Positions 24,302-34,198 of a stretch of 64,000 bases of DNA are shown here, piece by piece. Source of the stretch: Usitatibacter sp035624355 (GTDB lineage Bacteria; Pseudomonadota; Gammaproteobacteria; Burkholderiales; Usitatibacteraceae); NCBI GenBank assembly GCA_035624355.1, contig DASPRQ010000031.1, positions 1-64,000 of the forward strand. The letters are read 5' to 3'. A program made the translations under genes and the position numbers. The notes beneath the pieces were generated by a model. It searched no databases. It saw only the letters and a program-made list of their open reading frames with translations, and was not told the origin of the DNA. Each line of letters starts with the position of its first letter. The stretch's first letter is position 1.

Positions 24302-24940
24302 GTGCGATTTCCCCTCCCCGCGGTACGCCGCGCGCTCTTCGCGGCGGCCCTTCTCGTCCTCGCCGTGCCCGCGCTCGCCGCGCGCACGATCATGGTCTTC
24401 GGCGACAGCCTTTCGGCGGCCTACGGACTCGCCTCCGACCAGGGGTGGGTGAGCCTGCTCGCCCGGCGCCTCGCCGAGTCGGGGCGGCCGTGGCAGGTCG
24501 TCAACGCGAGCGTCTCCGGCGAGACGACGGCCGGCGGCCTGCGCCGCCTCGCTCAGGACCTCGAGCGCCACAAGCCCGCCATCGTGCTCATCGAGCTCGG
24601 CGCCAACGACGCGCTGCGCGGCCAGCCCATCGCCTCCATCCGCGCCAACCTCGAGCGCATGATCCGCGAGGTGCGCAGGGCGCACGCCCAGCCCGTGCTC
24701 GTGGGGCTCATGATTCCGCCGAATTATGGCATCGATTACGCCGCCGAGTTCCGGGACCTGTATCCGGCGCTCGCGCGCGAGCAGCGCTTGCCCCTCGTGC
24801 CGTTCCTGCTCGCGGGCCTCGCCGACGATCCGGCGAACTTCCAGGCCGACCAGCTGCATCCCACCGCCGCCGCGCAGCCGCGCGTGCTCGACAACGTGTG
24901 GGCGACCCTCGGGCCGCTGCTCGGGAAGGGGAGGCCGTGA
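24302..24940 (+). CDS. tesA: Periplasmic GDSL lysophospholipase/arylesterase TesA
   Basis: This encodes 212 residues with a GTG start and a signal peptide ending about residue 27 (VPALAAR). SGNH-hydrolase blocks are complete: FGDSLSAAYG (Ser36), the Gly in VSGETTAGG, ELGANDALRG (Asn), and DQLHPT (Asp183, His186). It hydrolyses thioesters, lysophospholipids or aryl esters in the periplasm. It is divergent from the ybbA-type ATPase with 33 bases between starts and overlaps mnmH by GTGA. Confidence 0.92.
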   Translation: MRFPLPAVRRALFAAALLVLAVPALAARTIMVFGDSLSAAYGLASDQGWVSLLARRLAESGRPWQVVNASVSGETTAGGLRRLAQDLERHKPAIVLIELGANDALRGQPIASIRANLERMIREVRRAHAQPVLVGLMIPPNYGIDYAAEFRDLYPALAREQRLPLVPFLLAGLADDPANFQADQLHPTAAAQPRVLDNVWATLGPLLGKGRP

Positions 24941-26025
24941 CGGAGCTGCCCTTCCACCGCGACCGGCCCGAGGCGCTGGTCGCCACGCCGCTCGCGCTCG
25001 CGGACCTGCGCGCCTTCGACGACGTGATCGACGCGCGGAGCCCCGCGGAGTTCGCCGAGGACCACCTGCCCGGGGCGATCAACGCGCCGGTGCTCGACGA
25101 CCGCGAGCGCGAGCTCGTGGGCACCCTCTACAAGCAGCGCTCGGCCTTCGAGGCGAAGCGCGCCGGCGCCCCGCTCGTCGCGCGCAACATCGCCCGCGCG
25201 ATCGAGGAGCGCTTCGCCGACCGGCCGCGGGGCTGGCGAGCGCTCGTCTATTGCTGGCGCGGAGGCGCCCGCTCCGCCTCGCTCGCGCACGTGCTGCGCC
25301 AGGTGGGATGGGACGCGAGGCGCCTCGACGGCGGCTACAAGGCGTTCCGTCGCCAGGTCGTGGCCGACCTCGAGGCGATGCCCGAGCGGCTGCGCTTCCA
25401 CGTCGTGTGCGGGGCCACCGGCAGCGGCAAGAGCCGGCTGCTGGAGGCGCTCGGAGGCGCAGGGGCGCAGGTGCTCGACCTCGAGGCGCTCGCCGCGCAC
25501 CGGGGCAGCGTCCTCGGGGAGCTTCCCGGCGCGCCGCAGCCCACGCAGAAGTCCTTCGAGACGGCGATCTGGACGGCGCTCTCCGCCTACGAGCGGGGCC
25601 GGGCCGTCTGGGTCGAGTCCGAGAGCCGCAAGGTGGGCGACCTGCGCGTTCCCGAGCGCCTCATCGAGCGCATGCGCGCCGCGCGCTGCTTCCGGCTCGA
25701 GGCCGCCGAGCCCACGCGGGTCGCGCTCCTCCTCGAGGACTACGCGCACTTCGTCCGGCGGCCGCAGGAGCTCGCCGAGAAGCTGCGCTGCCTCACGGCG
25801 CTGCACGGGAGGGAGCGGATCGAGGCCTGGATCGCTCGCCTCGAGCGCGGCGAGTGGGCCGCGCTCGTGGGCGACCTGCTCGAGAGCCACTACGACCCCG
25901 CCTACCGCCGCTCGCTCGAGCGCAACTACCGGGGCGCGGCCGCGGCCGCGCCCGTCGCGATCGCCGATACTTCCGCCGCGGGCTTCCTCGCCGTGGCCCG
26001 GTCGCTCCTCGCCGCCCACGGCTGA
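24937..26025 (+). CDS. mnmH: tRNA 2-selenouridine synthase
   Basis: This encodes 362 residues. An N-terminal rhodanese domain carries active-site Cys106 (LVYCWRGGARS). A P-loop domain follows with GATGSGKS (159-166). This fusion is diagnostic of SelU/MnmH, which converts 2-thiouridine to geranylthio- and then 2-selenouridine at the wobble position of some tRNAs. The GTG start overlaps the tesA stop. It implies that the organism makes selenophosphate, so selD should be elsewhere. Confidence 0.93.
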   Translation: MTELPFHRDRPEALVATPLALADLRAFDDVIDARSPAEFAEDHLPGAINAPVLDDRERELVGTLYKQRSAFEAKRAGAPLVARNIARAIEERFADRPRGWRALVYCWRGGARSASLAHVLRQVGWDARRLDGGYKAFRRQVVADLEAMPERLRFHVVCGATGSGKSRLLEALGGAGAQVLDLEALAAHRGSVLGELPGAPQPTQKSFETAIWTALSAYERGRAVWVESESRKVGDLRVPERLIERMRAARCFRLEAAEPTRVALLLEDYAHFVRRPQELAEKLRCLTALHGRERIEAWIARLERGEWAALVGDLLESHYDPAYRRSLERNYRGAAAAAPVAIADTSAAGFLAVARSLLAAHG

Positions 26026-26046
26026 AGGAGCGCGTCCCGCGCCCGT

Positions 26047-26071
26047 CCCGCCGCCGCGGGGCGGCGGCGGG
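26047..26071. terminator. GC-rich hairpin after mnmH
   Basis: CCCGCCGCCGC (26047-26057) pairs perfectly with GCGGCGGCGGG (26061-26071) around GGG. An 11-base all-GC stem of this kind could stop or pause polymerase, but no T-tract follows. A TTAAAC hexamer at 26081-26086 might be a weak -10 for the downstream kinase. Confidence 0.4.
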
Positions 26072-26124
26072 GCCAATCGGTTAAACTTCGCGCTCCAGCG
26101 CACGCCGCGCGCACCGCACCCCCC

Positions 26125-27414
26125 GTGCCCGAACGTCCCCACAAGATCGGCAAGTACACCGTCCTGTCCGAGCTGGGCCAGGGAGCCTCCGCCGTCGTGT
26201 ACCTGGGCGAGGACCCGTTCAACGACCGCAAGGTCGCGGTCAAGGTCGCGCGCAGCGACAAGGACATGGGCGAGGAGGAGGCGAAGCGCTTCGAGAAGCT
26301 GTTCCTCAACGAGGCCTCGCTCGCCGGCAAGCTCAACCACCCGAACATCGTCGGCGTGTACGACGCGGTCGTCGAGGGCGACCTGCGCTACATCGTGATG
26401 GAGTACGTGCCGGGCGGCTCGCTCAAGAAGTTCTGCACCGAGACCAACCTGCTGCCGGTGCGCCAGGCGGTGCTCGTGATCTTCAAGATGTGCCGCGCCC
26501 TCGACTACGCGTTCCAGAACGGCGTGATCCACCGCGACATCAAGCCCGCCAACATCCTCCTGTCGGAGCGCGACGACATCAAGATCAGCGACTTCGGCAC
26601 CGCCAAGATCTCGCACGCCACCCACACGCAGATCGACGGCTTCCTCGGCTCGCCCGCGTACATGTCGCCCGAGCAGATCAACGAGGAGGGCCCGAGCGTG
26701 CAGTCGGACATCTACTCGCTCGGCGTCGTGATGTACGAGCTGCTCACGGGGAAGCTCCCCTTCCGCGCCGAGAACTCGGTCGCGATGATCCACAAGATCC
26801 TGAACGAGGATCCCGTGCCGGTGGAGAGCCTGCGGCCGGACCTGCCCGAGAAGCTCGTGGAGATCGTGAAGAAGGCGATGCACAAGGACCCGAAGCTGCG
26901 CTATGCCTCGTGGTTCGAGATGGCGAGCGAGCTCGCCAACACCTTCCCGCAGCTCGAGCGCTACTCCCACGAGATCAGCTCCACGGAGAAGTTCAACAAG
27001 CTGCGGTCGCTGCCCTTCTTCCGCGAGTTCCGCGACGCCGAGCTCTGGGAGGTGCTGCGCGGGGCGGTGTGGGAGCCCCACGCGCGCGACGAGAACCTGC
27101 TGCTGGAAGGCGAGATCGGCCAGGCCTTCTTCATCATCGTCTTCGGGCAGGTGAAGGTGGTGAAGGACGGCAAGCTCCTCAACGTCCTCAAGGAGGGCGA
27201 CTGCTTCGGGGAGATGGCCTACCTCTCGGGCGACCGCGCCCGGCGCTCGGCCTCCATCATCTCGGTCTCGGAAGTGCAGCTGCTCAAGATCCAGGCCGCG
27301 CACCTCGAGTCGCTCTCGGAAGGCTGCCAGCTGCGCTTCAACCGCGAGTTCCTGAGGACGCTCATCGAGCGCCTCACGTGGACCTCGTCGGTGCTCGCGC
27401 AGTTCCGCCGCTAG
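26125..27414 (+). CDS. Ser/Thr protein kinase fused to a cyclic-nucleotide-binding domain
   Basis: This encodes 429 residues with a GTG start and no clear ribosome-binding site. Residues 10-275 are a Hanks-type kinase: GQGASAVVYLG loop, Lys40 (VAVKVA), the catalytic HRDIKPAN (Asp138), the metal-binding DFG (Asp156), and SPEQ in place of APE. Residues about 295-415 are a cNMP-binding fold (GEIGQAFFIIVFGQV, then FGEMAYLSGDRARRSASI, the phosphate-binding cassette with Arg). There is no membrane segment. It should phosphorylate proteins under control of a bound nucleotide or related ligand. No phosphatase gene is adjacent. Confidence 0.9.
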   Translation: MPERPHKIGKYTVLSELGQGASAVVYLGEDPFNDRKVAVKVARSDKDMGEEEAKRFEKLFLNEASLAGKLNHPNIVGVYDAVVEGDLRYIVMEYVPGGSLKKFCTETNLLPVRQAVLVIFKMCRALDYAFQNGVIHRDIKPANILLSERDDIKISDFGTAKISHATHTQIDGFLGSPAYMSPEQINEEGPSVQSDIYSLGVVMYELLTGKLPFRAENSVAMIHKILNEDPVPVESLRPDLPEKLVEIVKKAMHKDPKLRYASWFEMASELANTFPQLERYSHEISSTEKFNKLRSLPFFREFRDAELWEVLRGAVWEPHARDENLLLEGEIGQAFFIIVFGQVKVVKDGKLLNVLKEGDCFGEMAYLSGDRARRSASIISVSEVQLLKIQAAHLESLSEGCQLRFNREFLRTLIERLTWTSSVLAQFRR

Positions 27415-27418
27415 CGCC

Positions 27419-27886
27419 TCATTCCACCAGGCATACCGCCTGCGCGGCGATCCCCTCGCCGCGGCCCGGGAAGCCCAGGCCCTCGGTGGTGGTCGCCTTC
27501 ACGTTCACGCGTCCCGGCTCCACGCCCGTGTCGGCCGCGATGTGCTCGACCATGCGCGGGATGTGCGGCGCCATGCGCGGCGCCTCGGCGATGATGGTGG
27601 CGTCGATGTGGGCCGCGCGGAGCCCCCGATCGGCCAGCAGCTTCGCCACGTGGCGCAGGAGCTCGCGGCTGTCGATGCCCCGGTAGCGCGGGTCCGTGTC
27701 GGGGAAGTGCCGGCCGATGTCGCCGAGCGCGGCCGCCCCGAGCAGCGCGTCGCAGATCGCGTGCAGCAGCACGTCGGCGTCGCTGTGGCCCGCGAGCCCC
27801 TTGTCGTGCGCGATCTCGACGCCGCCGATCACGAGCCGGCGCCCGGCGACGAGGCGATGCACGTCGAAGCCCTGGCCGACGCGCAT
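27419..27886 (-). CDS. ispF: 2-C-methyl-D-erythritol 2,4-cyclodiphosphate synthase
   Basis: This encodes 155 residues. GFDVH (Asp8, His10) and the later His in GLAGHSDADVLLHA form the zinc site, and TTTEGLGFPGRGEGIAA is the family C-terminal signature. It catalyses the cyclisation step of the MEP isoprenoid pathway. The ATG lies two bases after the ispD stop. It converges on the kinase gene. Confidence 0.96.
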   Translation of the reverse strand: MRVGQGFDVHRLVAGRRLVIGGVEIAHDKGLAGHSDADVLLHAICDALLGAAALGDIGRHFPDTDPRYRGIDSRELLRHVAKLLADRGLRAAHIDATIIAEAPRMAPHIPRMVEHIAADTGVEPGRVNVKATTTEGLGFPGRGEGIAAQAVCLVE

Positions 27887-27888
27887 CG

Positions 27889-28581
27889 TCACGCGCTCCT
27901 CCGGCGGCCGAGGATCATCTCCGCGAGCGCGAGGTCCTCGGCGAAGGTCACCTTGAGGTTCGCGCTCTCGCCCTCCACGAGGAGCGGAGCCTCGCCCAGG
28001 GCCTCGACCGCCTGCGACTCGTCGGTCGCGTCCGGCCGCCCCTCGAGGCCGCGGCGCAGCAGCGCGTAGCGGAACATCTGCGGCGTCTGCGCGCGCCACA
28101 GGTTCTCGCGCGGGACCGTGGCCGTGACGCGCCGCCCCCCGCCCGCGCTCTTCAGCGTGTCGGCGAGCGGCAGGGCAAGGAGCCCCCCCACGCGCTCCCC
28201 GTCCAGCTCGTCGAGGAAGCGCTCGACGAGCGCCGGCGCGATGCAGGGACGGGCCGCGTCGTGCACGAGGACCCAGTCGCCGGGCGCGATGCGGCCCTCG
28301 AGCGCGCCGAGCGCGTTGAGCACGGTGCGGGCGCGGTGCTCGCCGCCGGCGAACAGCGGCTCCACGCGGCCGGCGAGCACGCTCCAGTCGCACGCCGCCC
28401 AGTGGCGGTCGCCCGGCGCGAGCACCGCGAAGACGCGCTCGATGCGCGCGACCTTGGCGAGCGCCTCGAGGCAGTGGAACAGCATCGGGCGCCCGGCGAG
28501 CGCGATGTACTGCTTCGGCAGCGGCTCGCCCAGGCGCGTGCCCTGGCCCGCGGCGGGGACGACGGCGAACACTCTGGGCAT
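27889..28581 (-). CDS. ispD: 2-C-methyl-D-erythritol 4-phosphate cytidylyltransferase
   Basis: This encodes 230 residues. The nucleotidyltransferase motif PAAGQGTRLG and PKQY are near the N-terminus, and VHDAARPCI is in the middle. It activates MEP with CTP in isoprenoid synthesis. The ATG at 28581 gives the normal start MPRVFAVVPAAG; a TTG 12 bases upstream is less likely. It is paired with ispF. Confidence 0.95.
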   Translation of the reverse strand: MPRVFAVVPAAGQGTRLGEPLPKQYIALAGRPMLFHCLEALAKVARIERVFAVLAPGDRHWAACDWSVLAGRVEPLFAGGEHRARTVLNALGALEGRIAPGDWVLVHDAARPCIAPALVERFLDELDGERVGGLLALPLADTLKSAGGGRRVTATVPRENLWRAQTPQMFRYALLRRGLEGRPDATDESQAVEALGEAPLLVEGESANLKVTFAEDLALAEMILGRRRSA

Positions 28582-28666
28582 GCGCGGGTCCAACGGTCGT
28601 GGAATTGCGGAGGGCCGCCATTATCGCCGATTTCGGATCGCGCACGCGTCCATTAAACTGGTGCGC

Positions 28667-30079
28667 ATGACGGTGCGCCTCCTGCTCGCGGCACTCGCCT
28701 GCCTGGCCGTCGGCTGCGAGGAGGCGCCTCCCCCGATCGCGCCCGTCGCGCAGTCCGGGGAGCTCGTGGTCCTCACGGTGAACGGCCCCTCGACCTATTT
28801 CGAGGACGCGCAGGGTCACCCCTCGGGATTCGAGTACGACCTCGCGACGATGTTCGCGAAGGACCTCGGCGTGAAGGCGCGCTTCATCGTGATCGACAAT
28901 CCCGCCGACGTCGACCGGCTGCTGCGCGAGAGGCAGGCCCACCTCGCCGCGGCCGAGCTGCCGCGCCACTTCGACTTTCCGGGCGGGCTCGCGTGGGGCC
29001 CGTCGTACTTCACGACGCAGCACGAGATCGTCGGGCGCGCTTCCGACCCCCGGCCGAGGAACCTCGAGCAAATCGCCGGCAAGCGCATCGGCGTGATCGA
29101 CGAGTCGGTCGGCGACTACCTGCTCTCCGCGTCGTTCCGCTTCCCGGTGCCGATCGTGCGCCTGCCGCCCGGCGCCTCGACCGCGGACCTGCTCCAGGAG
29201 GTGGCCGACGGACACCTCGACTACGCGCTGGTCGAGTCGAACCGCTTCACCCTCGCGCGGCGCTTCTTCCCGCAGATCGACGTGGCGTTCACCGTGGGCA
29301 GGCCGCTCGACTACGCGTGGCTCGTCTCCCCCGTGGACAAGCGGCGCATCCTCGCGGCCGCGCAGCCCTTTTTCGAGCGGCTGCGCCGGGACGGGACCCT
29401 CAAGCGCCTCGTGGACCGCTACTACGGCCACGCCGCCGAGCTGAGCGCCGTCGATTCCGCGGCGCTGATCGAGAAGATCTCCTCGGACCTGCCGAAGCTC
29501 AAGCCGTACTTCGAGGAGGCCGAGCGGGTGAGCGGGATCGACTGGCGCCTCATCGCCGCGGTCGGCTACCAGGAGTCGCACTGGGATCCGCTGGCCACCT
29601 CGCCCACGGGCGTGCGCGGGCTCATGATGCTCACCGACGACACCGCCGACCAGCTCCAGCTCAAGGACCGGCTCGATGCCCGCGAGAGCATCCTCGGGGG
29701 CGCGCGCTACCTGGCGCGGCTCAGGGACTCGATGCCGCTGCGCATCCCGGAGCCGGACCGCACCTTCCTCGCACTGGGCGCCTACAACCAGGGGGCGGGC
29801 CACCTCGAGGACGCGCGCATCCTCGCGCAGAGGAGCGGCCTCAGCCCGGACAAGTGGCAGGACGTGCGCCAGGTCCTGCCGAAGCTCGCCGACCCGGCCA
29901 CCTTCCAGACGCTGCAGCACGGGTACGCGCGCGGCTTCGAGGCGCAGCGGTTCGTCGACAGCGTGCGCAACTACTACGCGATCCTCGAGCGCATGGCGCC
30001 GCGCGAGAGCCCGGTCGCCAGGGCCATGCCGGAGACGCCCCTTCAGGCCTCCTCGAACCCGGGCGCCTCGGGCAGGTGA
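28667..30079 (+). CDS. mltF: Membrane-bound lytic transglycosylase MltF-like
   Basis: This encodes a 470-residue lipoprotein with lipobox AVGC (Cys17). Residues about 30-265 are a periplasmic solute-binding (SBP_bac_3) domain (GFEYDLATMFAKDLGV). Residues about 285-430 are an SLT goose-lysozyme-like domain with catalytic Glu in GYQESHWDP and GLMMLT, ALGAYNQG motifs. MltF cleaves peptidoglycan strands at the outer membrane. The 3-prime end overlaps the next gene by 37 bases in a convergent orientation. It is divergent from ispD. Confidence 0.93.
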   Translation: MTVRLLLAALACLAVGCEEAPPPIAPVAQSGELVVLTVNGPSTYFEDAQGHPSGFEYDLATMFAKDLGVKARFIVIDNPADVDRLLRERQAHLAAAELPRHFDFPGGLAWGPSYFTTQHEIVGRASDPRPRNLEQIAGKRIGVIDESVGDYLLSASFRFPVPIVRLPPGASTADLLQEVADGHLDYALVESNRFTLARRFFPQIDVAFTVGRPLDYAWLVSPVDKRRILAAAQPFFERLRRDGTLKRLVDRYYGHAAELSAVDSAALIEKISSDLPKLKPYFEEAERVSGIDWRLIAAVGYQESHWDPLATSPTGVRGLMMLTDDTADQLQLKDRLDARESILGGARYLARLRDSMPLRIPEPDRTFLALGAYNQGAGHLEDARILAQRSGLSPDKWQDVRQVLPKLADPATFQTLQHGYARGFEAQRFVDSVRNYYAILERMAPRESPVARAMPETPLQASSNPGASGR

Positions 30080-30672
30080 GCGGTGTCGCCCCACGCTTCC
30101 ACGCTCCAGCGCTCGTCGACGAACGAGACGGCGTTGTAGGAGGCGTTGTCGATCGGAACGCGGTGCGCCGCCTCCACGGGGATCCCGTGGACGTGCCGGT
30201 AGAGCGCGGCGAGGACGCCCCCGTGACTCACCACGAGGATGCGCGCACCGGGGTTCTCGCGGGCGAGCGATTCGAACGCTTCCACGACGCGCGCGTGGAA
30301 CGCGCGGCGGCTCTCGCCGCCGGGAACCGCGTAGTCGGGATCGGTGTCGCGCGCGCGGGTGAAGGCGTCCGGGTAGAGCCGGTCGACCTCCTCGTAGGAG
30401 AGGCCCTCGCCCACGCCGAAGCAGCGCTCGCGCAGCCGCGCGTCGAGGCGGACCCCGTGGCCCGTGCGCTCGGCGATGCGCAGGGCGGTGGCGAGCGCCC
30501 GTCCGAGGTCGCTCGCCACCAGCTGGTCGAACGGCTCGCCCACGAGGCGCGCTCCGATCCGGCGCGCCTGCTCGACGCCCGCCTCGGTGAGGTCGCTGTC
30601 GCCGTGGCCCTGGATGCGCCCCTCGAGGTTCCATCGCGTCTCGCCGTGGCGGACGAGGACGAAGCGCGTCAC
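30043..30672 (-). CDS. Histidine phosphatase family protein (phosphoglycerate mutase-like)
   Basis: This encodes 209 residues with a GTG start. The core VLVRHGETRWNLEGRIQG carries the nucleophilic histidine, with Arg in SDLGRALATA, and VVSHGGVLAAL gives the second histidine. The protein resembles GpmB/CobC-type phosphatases, so its substrate could be a sugar phosphate or alpha-ribazole phosphate; the sequence does not decide. It lies 32 bases downstream of serS on the same strand. Confidence 0.85.
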   Translation of the reverse strand: MTRFVLVRHGETRWNLEGRIQGHGDSDLTEAGVEQARRIGARLVGEPFDQLVASDLGRALATALRIAERTGHGVRLDARLRERCFGVGEGLSYEEVDRLYPDAFTRARDTDPDYAVPGGESRRAFHARVVEAFESLARENPGARILVVSHGGVLAALYRHVHGIPVEAAHRVPIDNASYNAVSFVDERWSVEAWGDTAHLPEAPGFEEA

Positions 30673-30704
30673 CGGGCCTCCGACGTGGGCGGGACGGCCA
30701 TCGG

Positions 30705-31979
30705 CTAGCGCTTCTCGAGACGCGCGACTCCGCCCATGAACGGCACGAGGGCGGGGGGGACCGTGACCGATCCGTCGGCGTTCTGGCAGTTCTCGAGCAC
30801 CGCGACGAGCGTGCGGCCGACCGCGAGCCCCGAGCCGTTCAGGGTATGCAGCGGCTCGACCTTGCCCTTCTCGTTGCGCCAGCGGGCCTGCATGCGCCGC
30901 GCCTGGAAGGCCTCGAAGTTGGAGCACGACGAGATCTCGCGGTAGGCGCCCTGCCCCGGCAGCCACACCTCGAGGTCGTAGGTCTTCGCGCTCGAGAAGC
31001 CCGTGTCGCCCGTGCACAGCAGCATCACCCGGTACGGGAGCCCGAGCTTGCGCAGGATCGCCTCGGCGTGCGCGGTGAGCTGCTCGTGCGCCTCGGCCGA
31101 CTGCTCGGGGCGCACCATCTGCACGATCTCCACCTTGTCGAACTGGTGCTGGCGGATCATGCCGCGCGTGTCCTTGCCGTAGCTCCCCGCTTCCGAGCGA
31201 AAGCACGGGCTGTGGCACGCGAAGCGCAGCGGAAGCCGGGAGCCCTCCACGATCTCGTCGCGCACGAAGTTGGTGACCGGATATTCCGCGGTGGGAATGA
31301 GGTAGAGGTCGCGCCCCTCGAGCTTGAAGAGGTCGTCCTTGAACTTGGCGAGGCTGGAGACGCCGTCGGCGCATTCGGCCGTCACCATGTAGGGCACGTA
31401 CACCTCGGTGTAGCCGTGCTCCTCGGTCTGCACGTGGAGCATGAACTGCGCGAGCGCCCGGTGCAGGCGAGCGACGGCGCCCCGCAGCACGACGAAGCGC
31501 GCGCCCGAGAGCTTGGCCGCGGTCTCGAGGTCGAGGCCGCCGAGCCCCGCGCCGACGTCCACGTGGTCCTTCGCGGGGAAATCGAACGCGCGCGGGGTGC
31601 CCCAGCGGCGCACCTCGACGTTGTCCTCGCTCGAGCGGCCCTCGGGAACCTCCGGCCGCGGGAGGTTCGGGATCACGCGCAGGAACGCGCCGAGGCGCTC
31701 CTGGAGCGCGGCGAGCGCCGCCTCGTTGGCCTTCACCTCGTCGCCCAGGCCCGCGACTTCGGCGAGCACCGCCGAGGCGTCCTCGCCCTTGCCCTTGAGG
31801 ACACCCACCTGCTTCGAGAGCGTGTTGCGCCGCCCCTGCAGCTCCTCGGTGCGCAGCTGGAGCTTGCGGCGCTCATCCTCGAGCGACTGGAAGGCGGCCA
31901 CGTCGAGGTCGAAGCCCCGGCGCTTGAGGCTCGCGACGACGGCGGGCAGGTCCTTCCTCAGGAGCTGGATGTCGAGCAT
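30705..31979 (-). CDS. serS: Seryl-tRNA synthetase
   Basis: This encodes 424 residues. The N-terminal antiparallel coiled-coil arm (about 25-110) is followed by the class II catalytic core. Motif 2 is seen in CFRSEAGSYGKDTRG and motif 3 in LNGSGLAVGRTLVAVLEN. It charges tRNA-Ser and tRNA-Sec. It is downstream of rarA by 30 bases, as in many betaproteobacteria. Confidence 0.97.
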   Translation of the reverse strand: MLDIQLLRKDLPAVVASLKRRGFDLDVAAFQSLEDERRKLQLRTEELQGRRNTLSKQVGVLKGKGEDASAVLAEVAGLGDEVKANEAALAALQERLGAFLRVIPNLPRPEVPEGRSSEDNVEVRRWGTPRAFDFPAKDHVDVGAGLGGLDLETAAKLSGARFVVLRGAVARLHRALAQFMLHVQTEEHGYTEVYVPYMVTAECADGVSSLAKFKDDLFKLEGRDLYLIPTAEYPVTNFVRDEIVEGSRLPLRFACHSPCFRSEAGSYGKDTRGMIRQHQFDKVEIVQMVRPEQSAEAHEQLTAHAEAILRKLGLPYRVMLLCTGDTGFSSAKTYDLEVWLPGQGAYREISSCSNFEAFQARRMQARWRNEKGKVEPLHTLNGSGLAVGRTLVAVLENCQNADGSVTVPPALVPFMGGVARLEKR

Positions 31980-32009
31980 GGAAGCACGAAGCTGGAAAGG
32001 ACCGCCATT

Positions 32010-33332
<1,323 letters not shown>

Positions 33333-33346
33333 GGCCGCATTTTCCC

Positions 33347-34171
33347 CTATCCCGCTCGGGGGCGCGTGAGGCGGCGGTACTGCGACATGTGGCGGATCGC
33401 GTCCCTCGACCGGCCGAGGCGGCGCGAGAGGAGCGCCAGGTTGTAGTGCGCGTCGGCCATGGCCGGGTCGGACGCGATCGCCGCGCGGTACGCCTGCGCG
33501 GCCTCGCCCGCGCGGCCCCGGTCCTCGAGGAGCACGCCCAGGTTGAAGAGCAGCAGGGGATCCGGCCCGCAATCGCGCAGCGCCTCGGCATACACGCGCA
33601 TCGCCTCCTCGAAGCGCCGGGCCTCGTGCAGCAGCAGGCCGAGGTTGATCCGGGCGTCGAGCCGCGCGGGATCGGCGACGAGGGTCTCGCGCAGGGACCG
33701 CATCGCCGCCTCCGCCTCGCCCGCCTCGGGGGTCGGCGCCGAGGACGGGCGTTGCGCGGACGTGGAGGCTCCATGGGGCCCGGGCGTGCGCTCCACCACG
33801 GTGAGCGACCCCGTGGCCGGATCGCCCCCGAACTCGAGCAGATACTGGCCGGAGTCGGCCTGCCACCGGGCGCCGCCCTCGCGCACCACGACGCGGTCGG
33901 CCTCGGCGCCGATCGCGAGCCCCGAGAGCGGCATCGACTCCGGGAGGTGGCGGCGCAGCGCCCGCAGCGACCTCGTGATGCGCCGCGGGGGCACGCGCGC
34001 GTCGGCGAGCGCCTTCGCCGTGCGCAGCACGATGAGGTCCCGGAAGGAGAAGCGCCAGCGGTTGCGCGGGTCGCGCTGCGGCGTCACGAAGCCCGCCGCG
34101 ACGAGGGCGCGCACCGTGGCGCGCGAAACGCCGAGCAGCCTCTCGACGTCGCGGACGCCGTAGGAATCCAT
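33347..34171 (-). CDS. MerR-type HTH protein with C-terminal TPR repeats
   Basis: This encodes 274 residues. Residues 3-70 are a MerR-like winged helix (YGVRDVERLLGVSRATVRAL, then RWRFSFRDLIVLRTAKAL). The middle is a loop-rich linker (about 75-150). Residues 155-265 hold three TPR units (ARINLGLLLHEARRFEEAMR, LLFNLGVLLEDRGRAGEA, AHYNLALLSRRLGRSRDA). It lies 27 bases after ku on the same strand, so it probably belongs to the NHEJ operon as a regulator or scaffold. The role is inferred only from domains and place. Confidence 0.75.
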   Translation of the reverse strand: MDSYGVRDVERLLGVSRATVRALVAAGFVTPQRDPRNRWRFSFRDLIVLRTAKALADARVPPRRITRSLRALRRHLPESMPLSGLAIGAEADRVVVREGGARWQADSGQYLLEFGGDPATGSLTVVERTPGPHGASTSAQRPSSAPTPEAGEAEAAMRSLRETLVADPARLDARINLGLLLHEARRFEEAMRVYAEALRDCGPDPLLLFNLGVLLEDRGRAGEAAQAYRAAIASDPAMADAHYNLALLSRRLGRSRDAIRHMSQYRRLTRPRAG

Positions 34172-34198
34172 CCGGGGGGCGACCGAGGTGCGGCGGGA

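Noticed and set aside
21530..24940. 1,136-codon open frame on the plus strand
   Set aside because: Only its last 213 codons (tesA) are real; the rest is antisense to the FtsX-type permease and the ABC ATPase and has no recognisable domain.
26047..26071. Calling the GC-only hairpin after mnmH a definite Rho-independent terminator
   Set aside because: No T-tract follows the stem, so it is listed only as a possible terminator.
27419..30634. Very long open frame (over 1,000 codons) on the minus strand across ispD and mltF
   Set aside because: It is largely an artefact of high GC. Only its ispF end is a real gene; the rest is antisense or out of frame to mltF and ispD and has Arg/Ala/Pro/His-rich shadow composition.
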